The notes below the pieces were generated by a model, which was given only the letters and a program-made list of their open reading frames with translations, was not told the origin of the DNA and searched no databases. Positions 47,628 through 59,484 of a stretch of 64,000 nt of DNA are shown piece by piece; position 1 is the stretch's first letter, and the number at the start of each line of letters is the position of its first letter. Origin of the DNA: Grammothele lineata (taxonomy: Eukaryota > Basidiomycota > Agaricomycetes > Polyporales > Polyporaceae); the NCBI GenBank assembly GCA_002150815.3, contig NDFF03000001.1:1-64000 (forward strand), read 5' to 3'. The position numbers and the translations under genes are program-made.

Positions 47628-48113
47628 GTCGCGGAAGTTCAAGATCAGGCGATGTAGCTCGCTTGTGGCGCCTTCAAGAACCAACGGTGAACCCTTCGGA
47701 TTCGGGTCACCCAAAGCAACACCAGTAACAGGCTCTGTTGTCTCGCGTCACGGCGTCTGGGGCAGGGAAGAAATCAAGTCCGGTGAGACGACCGATCGGG
47801 TTGTCCAAAGGGTCGAAGATGCTCAAAGCTCGTGTCGTGAGTCGCAGCAGACCAGGGAACGTCGTGCGGGGCGAGGGCGCGGTGGAGGGTACTTGGAGGA
47901 TGTGGCGATCCGGAATAGGCAGGCTGTGGCCGCGGAGACGATGCCGGGGCGGAAGTGGCGGGAGAGCGCACAACTGGCGCGCAGAGATAGGACGGCCCTC
48001 TCGCCTCGGCAGCTGCCTCCCCATCGCTCTCTCGCTCTCTCGCTCCTCCACGCCCCGCCCGTCTCATCTCCCGCTCGCCCTCTTCCCCCTCGACGCCGCA
48101 TGCACCATCGCTC
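47628..48113. other. Divergent promoter of the LisH and PQ-loop genes
   Basis: About 485 bases between two divergent starts. Overlapping GC-rich ORFs run through it on both strands (for example plus strand 47584-48117), but they overlap the LisH first exon and have no motif, so they are not called. C/T-rich tracts near 48030-48090 precede the transporter start. Confidence 0.4.
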
Positions 48114-50059
48114 ATGATATTGAGTGCCTCCTTCAGCGAACTCCTCGGCTACACTTCCATCGCGTGCTGGCTCGGGGCCCAGTTCCCGTGAGTTCCGGCT
48201 TTCTCCCCGCATCATGCCGCCGGTCCTGGGGACGACGGTCTGGCCTCTGACGTTTGTGGTTGTAGGCAAGTCCTCGAGAATGTGCGGAATCAGTCTGTTG
48301 AGGGCCTCGCCCTTCCGTTTTTAATGAACTGGCTTCTCGGTGAGATTCTCGTTGACGGTCGCGTACATTTCTAGTGATCGCGCGACATGCCGCGACGGCT
48401 TCACTGACTGCCCAACTTGCCTGTGCATGCGCCGCCTCCTAACAGGCGATACCACGAACCTCATAGGATGTATCCTAACGCACCAGCTGCCATTCCAAGT
48501 GCGTCCCGTCACTCGTTCGCGCTCGGGAAGTTGCCTCATGTCTCGCGTAGACGTATCTGGCCACATACTTCGTCTTTGTCGATTTCTCCCTCCTCTGCCA
48601 ATACTTCTACTACTCCTCTCGCTCAGGGAAGGAGGGGCGTCCCCCATATCTCCAGCACCGCCAGCGCACTTCCACTTCCATCGCTGCCCGCCGGATGTCC
48701 ATCGAGCGAGCGTCCGGCGCGCCACACTACCGCGCGCTCTCCACGGTCGCGGCGAACGTCGCTGCCGTCGCCGCTCTCGCAGCGCAGCAAGAAGAGCAGG
48801 CCCGGGCACACGGACGCTCGCGCTCGTCCGAACCGCACGCGGCACTGTACGACGATGACGACGACGTGTCGGAGGACGCACTCGCGCGCCTGGCGGACAG
48901 CTTCCATTCCGAGAGTGGGCGTTCCGCGCGGCGCAAGCAAGTCGTCTGGGGTAGTGACTCGTTCACGGGGCGGGGCGCGAGCGTCGGCAGGAGTCGCCAA
49001 TCCAGTCGAATGCCGCCCGTGCTGCAGATGACTGCGCCGCTCGAGGGATCCGTCGAGTCGTTGACCCGGGGCAGGCCACCAGTCCGGTCCGCGGTGGACG
49101 AGGAGGGAGACGAAGAGTGGTTGAGCTCAACGGCGGCGAGGCGCAGCTCGCGCGCCAGCCGGAAAGGCGCAACGATGGTGTTCATGGGCGTGTGGGCGTT
49201 GTTTGGTGTCGGCGCGCTTTCTGGAGGACGACTCTCGCTCTCCACGAGCATTGCGCCACGGTCAGGGAAGGTCCTGGCCCGCACGGAGGTGGCTCCCCTG
49301 CCAACGGCTGCCATTCCTCAAGTCGCTCCAGACATAGGGTCACCCAATCACGCTCTCTCGGCACGACAGACTGAAGAAACCGCTGTGTTTGAGTTCTTCC
49401 AAGCGGCAACTGGGACATCCTCCCAACAACAAGATCCTGGTCCCACGATGGAACATGTCATCGGCCGGATCTCCGCCTGGATCTGCACGACTCTCTACCT
49501 TACATCCCGATTACCGCAGATCTGGAAGAACGTGAGTATACTTTTGGCTCTCCTGTAGGCATTATCTCAACCCGCTCGTTTAGTATGTCAGGAAATCAGT
49601 CGAGGTATGTTCGGGGTGCACACAATCAGGTCTCATACTGAACTGGGGCACACCAGGGCCTTTCTATCTATTTATTCATCTTTGCATTCCTCGGCAACTT
49701 CTTCTACGTCGCGTCGATCCTTACCTCACCCTCGATGTACCTTCCTGAGCCCCAAGCTTCTGCGTTCCTGCGCGAAAGCATACCGTAAGTCGCACTCGTG
49801 GACTGCCTCCCGATCATTTTTCGATGCTCACCGATTACTCAGATATCTTCTGGGTAGCGGTGGAACCCTCATGTTCGACGTTACAATCGTTACACAAGCG
49901 AGGTTGTATAAGCCCAAGGGCGGCTCTAGAGGACGTCGAACATCCCGGACATACAACGAGGAGGAAGCGGGGTTACTCAGCGCCGAAGCGACAGGTGCGG
50001 ATGATTCGCCCACTACGAGGCGGCGAGGTGGCAGCGTCAGTAGGGAGCCTGCACTCTGA
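48114..50059 (+). CDS. PQ-loop transporter, Ypq/Rtc2-like vacuolar amino acid exporter
   Basis: Multi-pass membrane protein of the PQ-loop family; the yeast relatives export basic amino acids from the vacuole. The first PQ loop is restored by splicing (CWLGAQFPQVLENVRNQSVE), followed by GLALPFLMNWLLG, GDTTNLIGCILTHQLPFQ and TYLATYFVFVDFSLL. The second repeat starts RISAWICTTLYLTSRLPQIW and continues YVRKSVEGLSIYLFIFAFLG. Between the two repeats is a hydrophilic loop of roughly 250 residues rich in S, R and E, with one extra hydrophobic stretch (MVFMGVWALFGVGALSGG). ATG at 48114 begins MILSASFSELLGYTS. Introns: about 48180-48270, 48341-48443, 48511-48551 and three near 49530-49840. The C-terminal tail contains EEEAGLLS, a possible dileucine sorting signal. 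Confidence 0.85.
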
Positions 50060-50298
50060 GTAGATAATGAGTAGGCAACGGCTATGTTCATTTTTAGGAC
50101 AATGTGTTGTACATGAGTGTACTCGTACAATCCTCGATGACATCTTGTATGCGCAGGCGATCCATGCGCTGCGAGTTGTACAAAACGTAGTAGTGCCCTA
50201 ATGCTAAATGCTGTACATAGTATGGCCGTGTACCGTACACGGTAGATGCGCTCGTAGGCCACACGTGTATTCGAAATGATACCGGGTGAAGGGCAGTA

Positions 50299-53200
50299 TC
50301 AATCGAGGCCCGCGTAACGCACGTCCGCATTCGCCTCCAGCCAGGCCATCCATTTCTTGAGGAAGGGACTTCCGTGTTGCACAGTTGACGAATCTCCCAC
50401 GATGCACTGAGCGGACAGGGTTCAATGTATCGATCACGTTATACCCAAGTAGATTACCCACCAAATGCCGCCGCGCTCGGGTCATGGCCACATTCAAGCG
50501 CCTCTTATCTTTAAGGAAGCCGACTTCGCGCTGTGAAACAGGATTAATTCGTTGAATAACAGGACGTGATGCGTTGGCAGGAGACATACCGTATCGTTGC
50601 TCCTTACGAGACTGATAACAATCGCCTCCTTCTCCCGACCCTGCATTCCGTCCACTGTTCCTATCTCTAGTTCCGGTCCGTGTACAGGCCGAAGGAGAGA
50701 TGTGAGAAGAGTGACTTGTGCTTGATAGCTGCGGCATTGGATTGAATTTGGCTATTCTTTCTCCATTCGCCCGGTGGAACCATGTCACTTACGGTGTGAT
50801 CACAGCGATCTGTGAAGGTAGAACGCCAGCAGAAGCCTACCAACGTACGTACGTCAATACTGACACTGCTGCGCAAAGGCCGATGGGAACTCACTAATTG
50901 CTCCATCCACATCTTCACCACGGATGCCTCGTTTTCGTTGCACCGGCTGCCTTCGTCGCCGTCGCCGTCGATACGTTCGAAGTACTCGCATCCAGCGGTA
51001 TCAAAGAACACGATTGGTGTGCCAAGGATCTCCCTCTCGTCGTCTTCAGACTCCGCATGCGCGTTTGGAAGGTCACGCAGGAGGTGCGTCTTCACTGAGT
51101 CGTGTGACTTGAGCCGAGAGCGGTACATGACTTTTGAGGGAAATGCGGCGATATGTTCATGCATTCTAGTGAGAGCGAAGAACGGAGATAAGAAGTGAGC
51201 CACTCTTCCAAGAAGCAGACGCACCGGTATTGGACCGTCAGCATTCGCTTGATACCAGGACCGTACATTTTCTCTAGCCTTTCAAAGAGCGTCATCTCCA
51301 GAGAACGGGGCGGGCGGAGAACGGGCTTGGCCTCTGCTTTATGTGGATCCCTCACTGGAATCTTGAGTGGTGCATCGGGATCAGCTGTCAGCCCAGAACT
51401 GTCTTCGTCCCCACTCCCGTCAGGCTTCGCCTCGTCTGAGGATTCGTTGTCAGAGTTGCCTTCGGTGGGAGGGGCCTTGCCCTTGCTCTCCCTGAGACTG
51501 GTCTTCCCTCCTTCGGTAGCAGAGGTGGTCAATTTCTTCTCCTTTTTCTTGTTTACTGATATCACCGTTGGCGGCAGTTGCATGGGGTCGCCTGCAAGAA
51601 TCAATTTCTTGGCCTTGAAGATCGGTATCCAACAAACCTATTGATGTTATCAGCACAGTTATACCACGCATGTATCGCTAGCATTGGACTACATACGGCC
51701 TCGACAGCCTGAGTAGCCTCGTCTATGATGACGACATCGAACATTTGTGAGCGCAACTGTCTGCCTCCGGAGGAGTGACATGTAGCTAGAACGACTTGCG
51801 ACTCGTTGAGTACGCTCTCAACAACTCCACTTTCACGTTGCCGGTATCTAGCGAGAGCGTTAGTGCTAAAGCTGGCATGCTAACCTACGAAGACAGCCGT
51901 ACTCTCTACGAAGAGCCTTGATTTCTTCCCACATCTTCCTTCTTTCGGGTCCTCTGGGAGCTTTTCCCTTAGCACCTTTGCCCTTTCCAGCTAATGTATC
52001 AAGTGCGGCTTCAAGTTCGTTCTTGACATCCTTCGCTAATATGGCCTGACATGACGGGCCATAGTCAGGGAATTTGGTATACAAAAAGCACATAACAACG
52101 CACCTGGTCGCTCCTGTTTGCCTTGACTTCCAGGGTCGCATCTACGACATCTGCCTGAGCCATGACGCGTGCTGGGTGGCCGACGCGAGTGACTTTAAGC
52201 TTCGCCCCATTCTCGGGCGCAGGCAACGCCAGAAGCCGTTCTAAGATGTTGTCTACCGATAAATTGGACGCGCCGCAGACTAGCAGTCTGAGCGGCTTGG
52301 GGTTGGAGGGCGTTGTGGTCGTCATCTGTCGTATAAGCTCAATGAGGGTGTGCGTTTTCCCCGTGCCTAAACATCAGGTCAACGGCATTCGAGAAACAGG
52401 GGAATGGTGGGAACCTGGGGGCCCGTGTATGCAGGCCACTTCTGGCGAGCCCAATGTGAATCGAATCGCCTCTCGTTGGCTTGGGTTGAGCGATGTATCA
52501 AAAAATTTGACGTCATTGACTGGAACACTCTCTGAGGGAGCTGCCATTCCCATCAACACTCGTACTAGTGATGTTTGCTTGGGGAGGAATTTGTTCTCCT
52601 TCTGGATGCGAGAATTGACTAAGTGGTGTAACATGCCTTGAGCGTAGAAGAAATCACCATATTAGAAGTGGGTAGAACAACTTTCTCTAGTTGATCGAGA
52701 GCCTTGTCCATTCTACAATGCAAGTGTCACGGGGATAGCCCTTCTCGAAAACTTCATCCCATAAACATCAACTAACCGGTCGTAGGTGACGCTGTTTGCA
52801 AGCTTGACGACTCGACACTTGTCGGGAAAGTTGAGATCCTCCCCACTTGTATCTGGAGGATCCACAGAAATAACGATTCGCGTATCTGATATCTGCCCGA
52901 GCGTCAGCGCGAATTGAGATTGAGAAGCGGGCACACTTCGACCTTGTACACGACGCCCTCCACCCCATCACTCTTGACTTTCTCTGCGCTGGTCGTCTTC
53001 TTTGACTTTGTGGCCTTCTTCTGACCAGAGGCCCCTGTCGCGTGTTCCTCTATGCGCGCGAGATCGCCTGGCCTAAAGAATGTTCCCGAATATCTCCCTT
53101 CTTCATAAGATCACTCACCTCAGCGTGTGGGGCGGGAACGAGGGGCTTGAATGATAGGCGGTTGACCGTTCGAGCTCGACCAAGCTAAAACAATTTCAGT

Positions 53201-53427
53201 AGTGCCACCGGGTTCCATGTAGAGAGATGCACACACGTTTTGCCTCCGAGGCCAATACCGACTGACGAAATCCCGAGTCCCGCCAAACATAGTCCTTTCT
53301 GCTCGAGTAGCTTTGGTGGACAATTCGAGAGTAGGAGAAATGTACGTTCGATCTCAGCTTGGCGCTCCTTGTCCAGTAGTTCATGGTGGCGCGCGATGAA
53401 ACTTCTTAATTGCTCGTCCGATGCCAT
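50299..53427 (-). CDS. SF1B helicase, IGHMBP2/Hcs1 type
   Basis: Upf1-like superfamily 1 helicase that unwinds DNA or RNA 5' to 3'. The start at 53427 ([14 protein letters not shown]) leads to the family's N-terminal beta-barrel ([19 protein letters not shown]). Walker A is completed across an intron (HGPPG...GTGKTHTL, 52330-52440). Next come [15 protein letters not shown], the Walker [11 protein letters not shown] (near 51725), [20 protein letters not shown] (across an intron) and the final motif [14 protein letters not shown]. An acidic insertion of about 90 residues follows [12 protein letters not shown]. The protein ends about 30 residues after the last motif (VRYAGLD) and lacks the R3H and AN1 zinc-finger domains of animal IGHMBP2, like yeast Hcs1. 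Around nine short introns are present. It is divergent from the first DUF7918 gene. Confidence 0.87.
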
Positions 53428-53714
53428 GGATAGAGAGGACGTCGTGGAGAGATCGACTCTGAAAAGAGCTCAGGCTGCTTGAAGGCCGAGAGCTTCAATG
53501 ATTGCGCAAGCCGCATATAGCTGAGATCGCATCGGGTGTCTCGATCACATGTCAACTTCATCGCGTCAAGCGCTTCGGCGGACGCGTCGTGACTTCTGAC
53601 CTTGTTCTGACCTGCACATATTTCTCTCCACTGCGACCTGCATCGCCTTTCCCCGTGTTCATCACCATTCGCTCTAACCCGGTGTACTCGTTGTATATTC
53701 TTCTGCTTCAGAGA

Positions 53715-55656
53715 ATGCCTCTCAACCATCGAGGCTATGGTGCCTACCTCACCTGCGACGGCAAAGAGCTTGAGATGTATAAGGTCAAGGAAAAGGGGGA
53801 GGTCGTATCGTGCTTTGTTGCCAGCGAAGCAGGAAAGGTGCGTGTTGCAGCTATGAATGCTTGGAATTAAGTGCTCATCTTCCTTACAGGAGTTTCAAGT
53901 TCACTGGGTGGACACAAAACCGCCTACCCATTTGTCCCTGGAACTCAGGATGGACGGTCGCAGAATGGGGGTCTTCTCCCACACGAAAGGTTCTAAGAAG
54001 ACCTCAAGTAGCGGCACCAGGACCGCGTTTGATGCGCATTGCCCGTACCAATTTGCACCGGTAGGCACTACAGGTCAGTGTCTTGGTTATTTAGCAAAAC
54101 GAGGTGCAGATGTGCTCACACAATACGCGTGGTTCAGACGACGACGATCTGCCTGGGGCGTATAGCGATGACCTTGGAACGATAGAATTAAAGCTACGAC
54201 GTGCCACAGGGTTTGTTACTAAGACATTCTCTCCCAAGACTCCACTGAGTACCGGGCTTGTACACGAGAGAAATGGGAAGAGTAATGGAGCCAGTCATCG
54301 TGTAGCGTGCGTTTTCATGGCATTTAATGAACTAGACACATCATTGAAGCTTTGAGTACAGTCTCGGAAAGCAGAAGGCCGTCAAAGTACAGAAAACAGT
54401 CTTGCATCCTATGTTGCAGGACGTTCAACCCCACGTTGTCTTCCTCTTTCGCTACCGGCCTAAGGGTAAGCCATCTAGCATCAGCTGTCTCTTGCACGAG
54501 TGCCGATTTTCTTTGTTCGGGTTAGATTACCTAAAGGCACGGGGTATCACTCGAAAGCGCGTAGAACGACCTCAGGCTAGTTCCTCGACCACCAAGAGAC
54601 GGAAACGGTCGCCTAGTAGGTCGCAATCATCGGATCATGGTGATTCACCAGGGTCTCCGAAACGGCGGCGAGAGGATTTTGTGCGAGAGGATACACCCTT
54701 GACGTATGTTGACAACGAGTCAAACCACACTTCACCTACTCCCATGGACCCGGAGAGCGAGAATAAGGTGGACATAGTAGAGGTAAGCTTCTGGATCGTC
54801 TAAGAGAACCGAACGTTCGTATGAAGCGGCTGTTCGCACAGGTTCGACTCAGCTCGAAGGAGAATTGGGCCGTCCCAGACGCAAACGCCAAACAGCCACG
54901 GAGACCGGCAACCCCTGTGAATTGCAATCTACCTCCCCCAGTCAAACTTGAGCCAGTAGATAGCCCCGTCCCAAAGCCAACAAGAAAGCGCGGACGCTTT
55001 CCAACGCGCACGGAGCCGACCCCCCCGTTTACATCTTCCAGGGATGTCCGACCGAGAATGCGATTATCTGGTGACACTTTGTGTCCCTCAAGGGAAAGCT
55101 CGCCTGGTGGCGTTCCGAAAGGCGCGGATGTGAAGGAGGAGGAAGTTGAGGATGGGGACACTACGTTAGTAGGAGAAGCGCAAGACCGTGGCGACGAGGA
55201 CAATAAGGAGGACGTGAAGGAGGTACGAGCTCAAGCAGACTGATACAATCGCACGTGCTGATGCCTAGATAGGTCCGACTCAGCGCAGAGAATCGTTACG
55301 CCATACCTGGCTCGAAACCTGTCGCATTGAAGAGAGAGACTTCCGTGAAGCAAGAACACATCGCTCCCGAAATGCCACGTGAGCCATCGGTCAAGAGAGA
55401 ACCATCGTCCGACGAGGCAGCGAACGCTGCGCTAGCTGAGTGGGCTCCCCCGCCAGAGTCCGAGGAAACCAAGCCCGATGTTCACGATGATGATGAGGCT
55501 GACGAGGAAACCTTAGTAGAGGTAAGTTCGTACCTCACACTCAAGATGATACGCAACTTACCTATCGGATACCAGATACATCTCAGTTCGAGGGATATTC
55601 AGGAAGCTTTTACAACGTCCATTGACGTCAAATGTGAACTGAAAGAAGAGCCTTAA
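53715..55656 (+). CDS. DUF7918 family protein, copy 1, with repeated C-terminal exons
   Basis: Member of a family of unknown function, expanded in mushroom-forming fungi. The globular domain starts MPLNHRGYGAYLTCDGKELE and, after an intron, continues EFQVHWVDTKPPTH; family hallmarks LGTIELKLRRATG and GLVHER follow, then FRYRPKGK. A basic, probably nuclear-targeting segment (TTKRRKRSPSRSQSSDH) precedes the tail. The tail is encoded by exons 54842-55222, 55273-55521 and 55576-55656, each beginning with related residues (VRLSSKENW, VRLSAENRY, IHLSSRDIQ) and preceded by an exon ending in glutamate. All three junctions are phase 0, and the reading frame closes at TAA 55654-55656. Exon borders between 54340 and 54470 are less certain. 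Copy 2 lies 406 bases downstream. Confidence 0.75.
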
Positions 55657-56062
55657 TGGGAGTGCAGACTCAGCTCCATCCACACATCTCAGATTTCAGG
55701 TGGAGAAGGGTTCCTTCTCGTGGATTGGGGCGGACCGGACTAAAGTTGATATACGTTGTGGCATGCCGCTCCGCCCGAATTTGACATGATTTGAGCTCCG
55801 TCAGAGGTTGGGCATGAGAATGAGTGATCTGTAGGACTACGCGCCGCAGCAAAGCTTCTAGAAACAATCGTGCAAGTAGTTGCCGGGCGTTTACACGGCG
55901 CACGTGGTGAACGCGACCCAGGCAGTCTGGAGACCTTCGCAAGGCCCGAGCCAAACATTATCCTTCTTACTCTCCGCCCATTCTCTTGTCTAACGTTTGC
56001 GCCACTCCTCTGCAAACCGCGAATCTACTGGTCTACGGACGTATTACAGCTTTGCTTTGGCC
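55657..56062. other. Intergenic between the two DUF7918 genes
   Basis: About 400 bases holding the 3' end of copy 1 and the promoter of copy 2. ORFs on both strands lack motifs. No trace of a third DUF7918 copy was seen. Confidence 0.4.
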
Positions 56063-57345
56063 ATGCCTCTGGTACTCGGCGACGGGTTCACCGCATGTAT
56101 CACTTGCGATGGGGAAGAATTAGAAGCGTATGACGTACAAGTCGAGGATGAGAAGACCATCTCATGTTGGATTGCTAGTGAAGAAGGAAAGGTATGTTAA
56201 CAGCTGCAATGTTTTCATACGCGTTCATCAATCGGGGCTTCGGGCTCCCAGGAGTTCATTGTGCGTTGCGGCGACAATTCAGCCTCCACAATCATGCAAA
56301 TCAAGGTCATGATGGATGGCCGTGTTGTATGTTTGTCTTCCCACAAGAAACACCTTGTCACGGAATTTCGCGGCGCGTACGACGGCCCTGACCGCATGCA
56401 CCATTTTGCATTTGCACGGCTCGTCCTCACAGGTGAGAAGCTTCTTTGATGCTATTTGCGCCCACGCTCATAGAGAGCCCACACATAGATGATGACAACA
56501 CAGCGTCTACGCAAGCTATACATCCCGATCTAGGTACCATTCAAGTAGAGATGCGACACGTGGATTACTATGTCGATTCAGGGGGAATATACAGTGGCCT
56601 CAAGATGGAGGAACTTGGACCCGTCCACGAAAGAAGCAAGAAGGCAGGGGTCCACGCCATTTCGTCAGCATTTCTTACTACTTGACTTGCATCAAAGCGC
56701 CGCTCATCCGACGAGATAATAGGTGTGGGTCTGCAGAAACGGTCAAGCCTACGAGAGGTGTGATCCCCCGTGGGTTGCAGGAAGACCCGTTTGCCGTCTT
56801 CAAGTTCCGATACAGGCCCTTAGGTGCGTCCTCAGATATCGGCATACAGCACGCCATCCAATTCCCGGTGCTCGCAGACCTCTTGCGGGCGAACGGGATC
56901 GCACCCCTCCCACCAAAGCCTCCAGCCGAACCCAAACGTCCGAAGAAGCGCCCCTCCGACACCAACCCGTCCTCGGGCGAGCCAGGTTCAAGCGACCCTA
57001 AGCGTGTTCGTACCTCCGGGGACGGTGACAGTGAAGGGCAGCCACCGCTCGTCAAGCCTGAGCCACCCTCTGAGGACGAGAGCAATGGTGGAGACGACGG
57101 TGATGAGGACGACGATGATGATGACCGCGCGGTGTTCCTCCAGGTGCGCTCAGCTAGCCAAATGCATAGTACTGTCCTGGTGTTGAAAGGCTATGTGCAT
57201 GTTGTAGGAGCAGATTGCGATGCTGCAGAGCCAGCTTGCTCAGGAGAACCAGAAGAGAAAGAAGAAGGCGAAGATCGTCAAGCGCGAGCCCTCACCCATC
57301 AATGTTCCCGTGGAGTGGACCAACGAGATCATCGACCTTACATGA
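56063..57345 (+). CDS. DUF7918 family protein, copy 2
   Basis: Paralogue of the preceding gene. It starts MPLVLGDGFTACITCDGEEL and aligns with copy 1 through ISCWIASEEGK|EFIVRCGD (same intron position), LGTIQVEMRHVDYY and the hallmark GPVHERSKKAG, then PFAVFKFRYRPLG and VLADLLRANGIAP. The tail is basic then acidic (PKRPKKRPSDTNPSSGEPG; a run of about eleven acidic residues near 57105). A last exon after GTGCGC...GTAG encodes EQIAMLQSQLAQENQKRKKK, a short coiled-coil-like helix and likely nuclear signal, and ends EWTNEIIDLT at TGA 57343-57345. The frame without the last intron runs on to 57521 but loses this helix, so the spliced version is preferred. The repeated VRLS exons of copy 1 are absent. 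Confidence 0.77.
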
Positions 57346-57634
57346 CCGGAGAGCTTGAGCCTGATCTTCTCTCTAATATCTATCATGGGTACCTGTGCAT
57401 TCCCTTTTCTGCTTCCGGACGAGCACATTATTATGCTTCGTGTATGTACGCAGTGATTTCGCAGCCACATCCAAATAATTCCGTATGCTATAGCCTGTAC
57501 TCCGACCTTACTATCGACTAATGTGTAAGCGCTAGATACTATCTCAGTGTTCGTGTTTACGCGTACGAGTAACCTATGTATGGTACAAGCGATCTGCAGA
57601 TCCTAAGTAAATCCTAAGTAAAGTACAACATTGT

Positions 57635-58883
57635 TCAATCCTTCCAGTAACTATGTTGCGGCAGGGCATGGTCGTTCTCACGTACCAGCGTACCATTAGG
57701 CGCTAAAGAAAACGAGGTATACGAGTCGCGGTAGTGCTGATCGTGCCAGTAGACGAAGCGTTCAAGGTAAGGCTTCCACTTCGCGAGGAGGCCTGCCGCC
57801 GTGACAGCCACGCTGGCGGCGAACCGCGAGATCTCGGCCGTAGGCGGAGCCGAGACGAGCGTCGTGACGCAGACGACGGTGAGCCTGGCGGTGTTGACGT
57901 CACGCGAGTCGCACGGCGCGCCGCACTCGCGGGACGCGTCCCAGTCGAGGCCGTGGTAGTCAAACGAGAATGTGTCAGTCTGCACCCGCGAACGTCGTCA
58001 GCCGAGGGAACGTCTCGCGAACAAGAAGAGAAGGAGAAGACGAAGAAGACGGGAAAAAGGAAGAGTGACGCACGCTATCGCCCAGGGAGACGAGCGCGAG
58101 CCGGCGCAAGCGAGGGAGCTTCGCGGCGACGTCGCGCAAGGACCAGACCGGCTCGTTCATGCCGTCGATGGAAGGGAGGGCGAGCCGGAGGCCGAGGAGC
58201 GTTCGGCCGAACTGGTCCGCGAGCACGGGGAGGCCGTGAAGCGGATAGTCGACGAGGTCGAGGTGGGTAAGGTTCGCGCCTGCGAGCGTGCGCACGGCGC
58301 TGTAGGGCGCAGCGAGTGTGTGCAGACGCGCGAGGGATACGGTGGGGACGTCGCGGGTGAGGAGGCGGGTGTTGAAATGGAGGGAGGTGATGGCGAGCTG
58401 CTCGATGTCCTTGTTGTGGAGGAGGAAGGTGATGAGAGGGCCGCGGAGGGCTGCGGAGGTGCTGAGGGAGCGCAGGGCTGGGAAACAGGCATCTTGGAGC
58501 GCCGCCGGGAATGTGAGCTCTGGTGAGAGGAGGTCGATGTCGAGGTGCTCGAGGCGCTGGAGGACGCGGAGGCGCTCGAGGTTCGGGTATGGACCGCGGA
58601 CGCACAAAGTGCGGACTGCTGACGCGCGGCGCGGGCATCGTTCGACGGTGTGGCAGAATTGCCTCAGACCGCGGTCGGTGGTGAGGGAGACGGCGCGGTA
58701 GAGGACGCGCTCCGCCTCTGGTTGGAGGTCACGACAGACGCGTGCTATGCGAGCGAGGTCGGGGAGGGCGAGGGGGGTGTGGAAGACCTTTGCCCATATT
58801 TCTATGGGGAAGAGGAGGTCTGAGCGCGGAGGCGAGCGGTCGGCGGGGACGTAGTGAGCGTTGTAGCGCGCCATGTCTGTCAT
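57635..58883 (-). CDS. F-box-like protein
   Basis: Probable substrate adaptor of an SCF-type ubiquitin ligase, from one of the large lineage-specific F-box families of basidiomycetes. The N-terminus MTDMARYNAHYVPADRSPPR is followed by an F-box-like helix pair (LLFPIEIWAKVFHTPLALPD, then LARIARVCRDLQPEAERVLY, about residues 24-63). The middle shows leucine-rich spacing (NLERLRVLQRLEHLDIDLLS; GANLTHLDLVDYPLHGLPVL). One intron near 57975-58075 joins the C-terminal exon, which ends LPQHSYWKD. The exact borders of this intron were not fixed. Very GC-rich coding sequence produces long shadow ORFs on the other strand. Confidence 0.72.
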
Positions 58884-59484
58884 GAGCTGGACAGTCGGGA
58901 CCGGGGCGGGGGAGGCGCGTGCGTGCGCTGACGAAGAGGGAAGGGCTCGGAGTGGCGGAGGAGGCGGAGGGGGCCGCGGGGCCTCAAGCTTATTTATGAG
59001 GTAGGGAGAAGGGCGCGAGCCGCCGAGGGCCGCGGCGGGAGGTGAGAAGGGGCGAGCATGGATGCTGGCAGTGGCAATAATGGCATATGATCCTGGTCAG
59101 GAACGAGAAGAGAGCCGTGCCCGCAAGCACCCGCCGTAGGCCCATAGCCGCCATGGCCGCCAGCAGCCGCCAGCGCAGGCCGCCCAGCTCCGGCCGCGGT
59201 CCGCCCGTCGCGTATGTTGCAAGACGGCGGATGAAAGCGCATGAACCGTCTCCGCGCGAGTCGCTGTCCGCCGCTGCGTTTGAACCTTGTAGGAGCGTGG
59301 ATCGAGCGCCCCGGCGTCTCCCATCCGATGCGTCCCCTGCAGCGACCCTGGCCCTGCCAAACCTTGGTCTAACCGCAAGCTTCCAACACGCTCTCCCTCC
59401 TCCTGCCCACTCAGCACTCGGTCTCGGCCCTCGTACCATTCCCGCCACCAACACCCTCCACTTACGTTACCCCTTCTCCTTCCC
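58884..59484. other. Divergent promoter of the F-box gene and LIN1
   Basis: About 600 bases. A long plus-strand frame (59087-60148) and a minus-strand frame (58990-59454) cross it, but they are GC-rich, lack motifs and overlap LIN1 in a wrong frame. No recognised regulatory element. Confidence 0.4.

Noticed and set aside
47584..48250. Plus-strand ORFs of 170-177 residues between the LisH and PQ-loop genes
   Set aside because: They overlap the LisH first exon and the first PQ-loop exon in wrong frames and show no motif.
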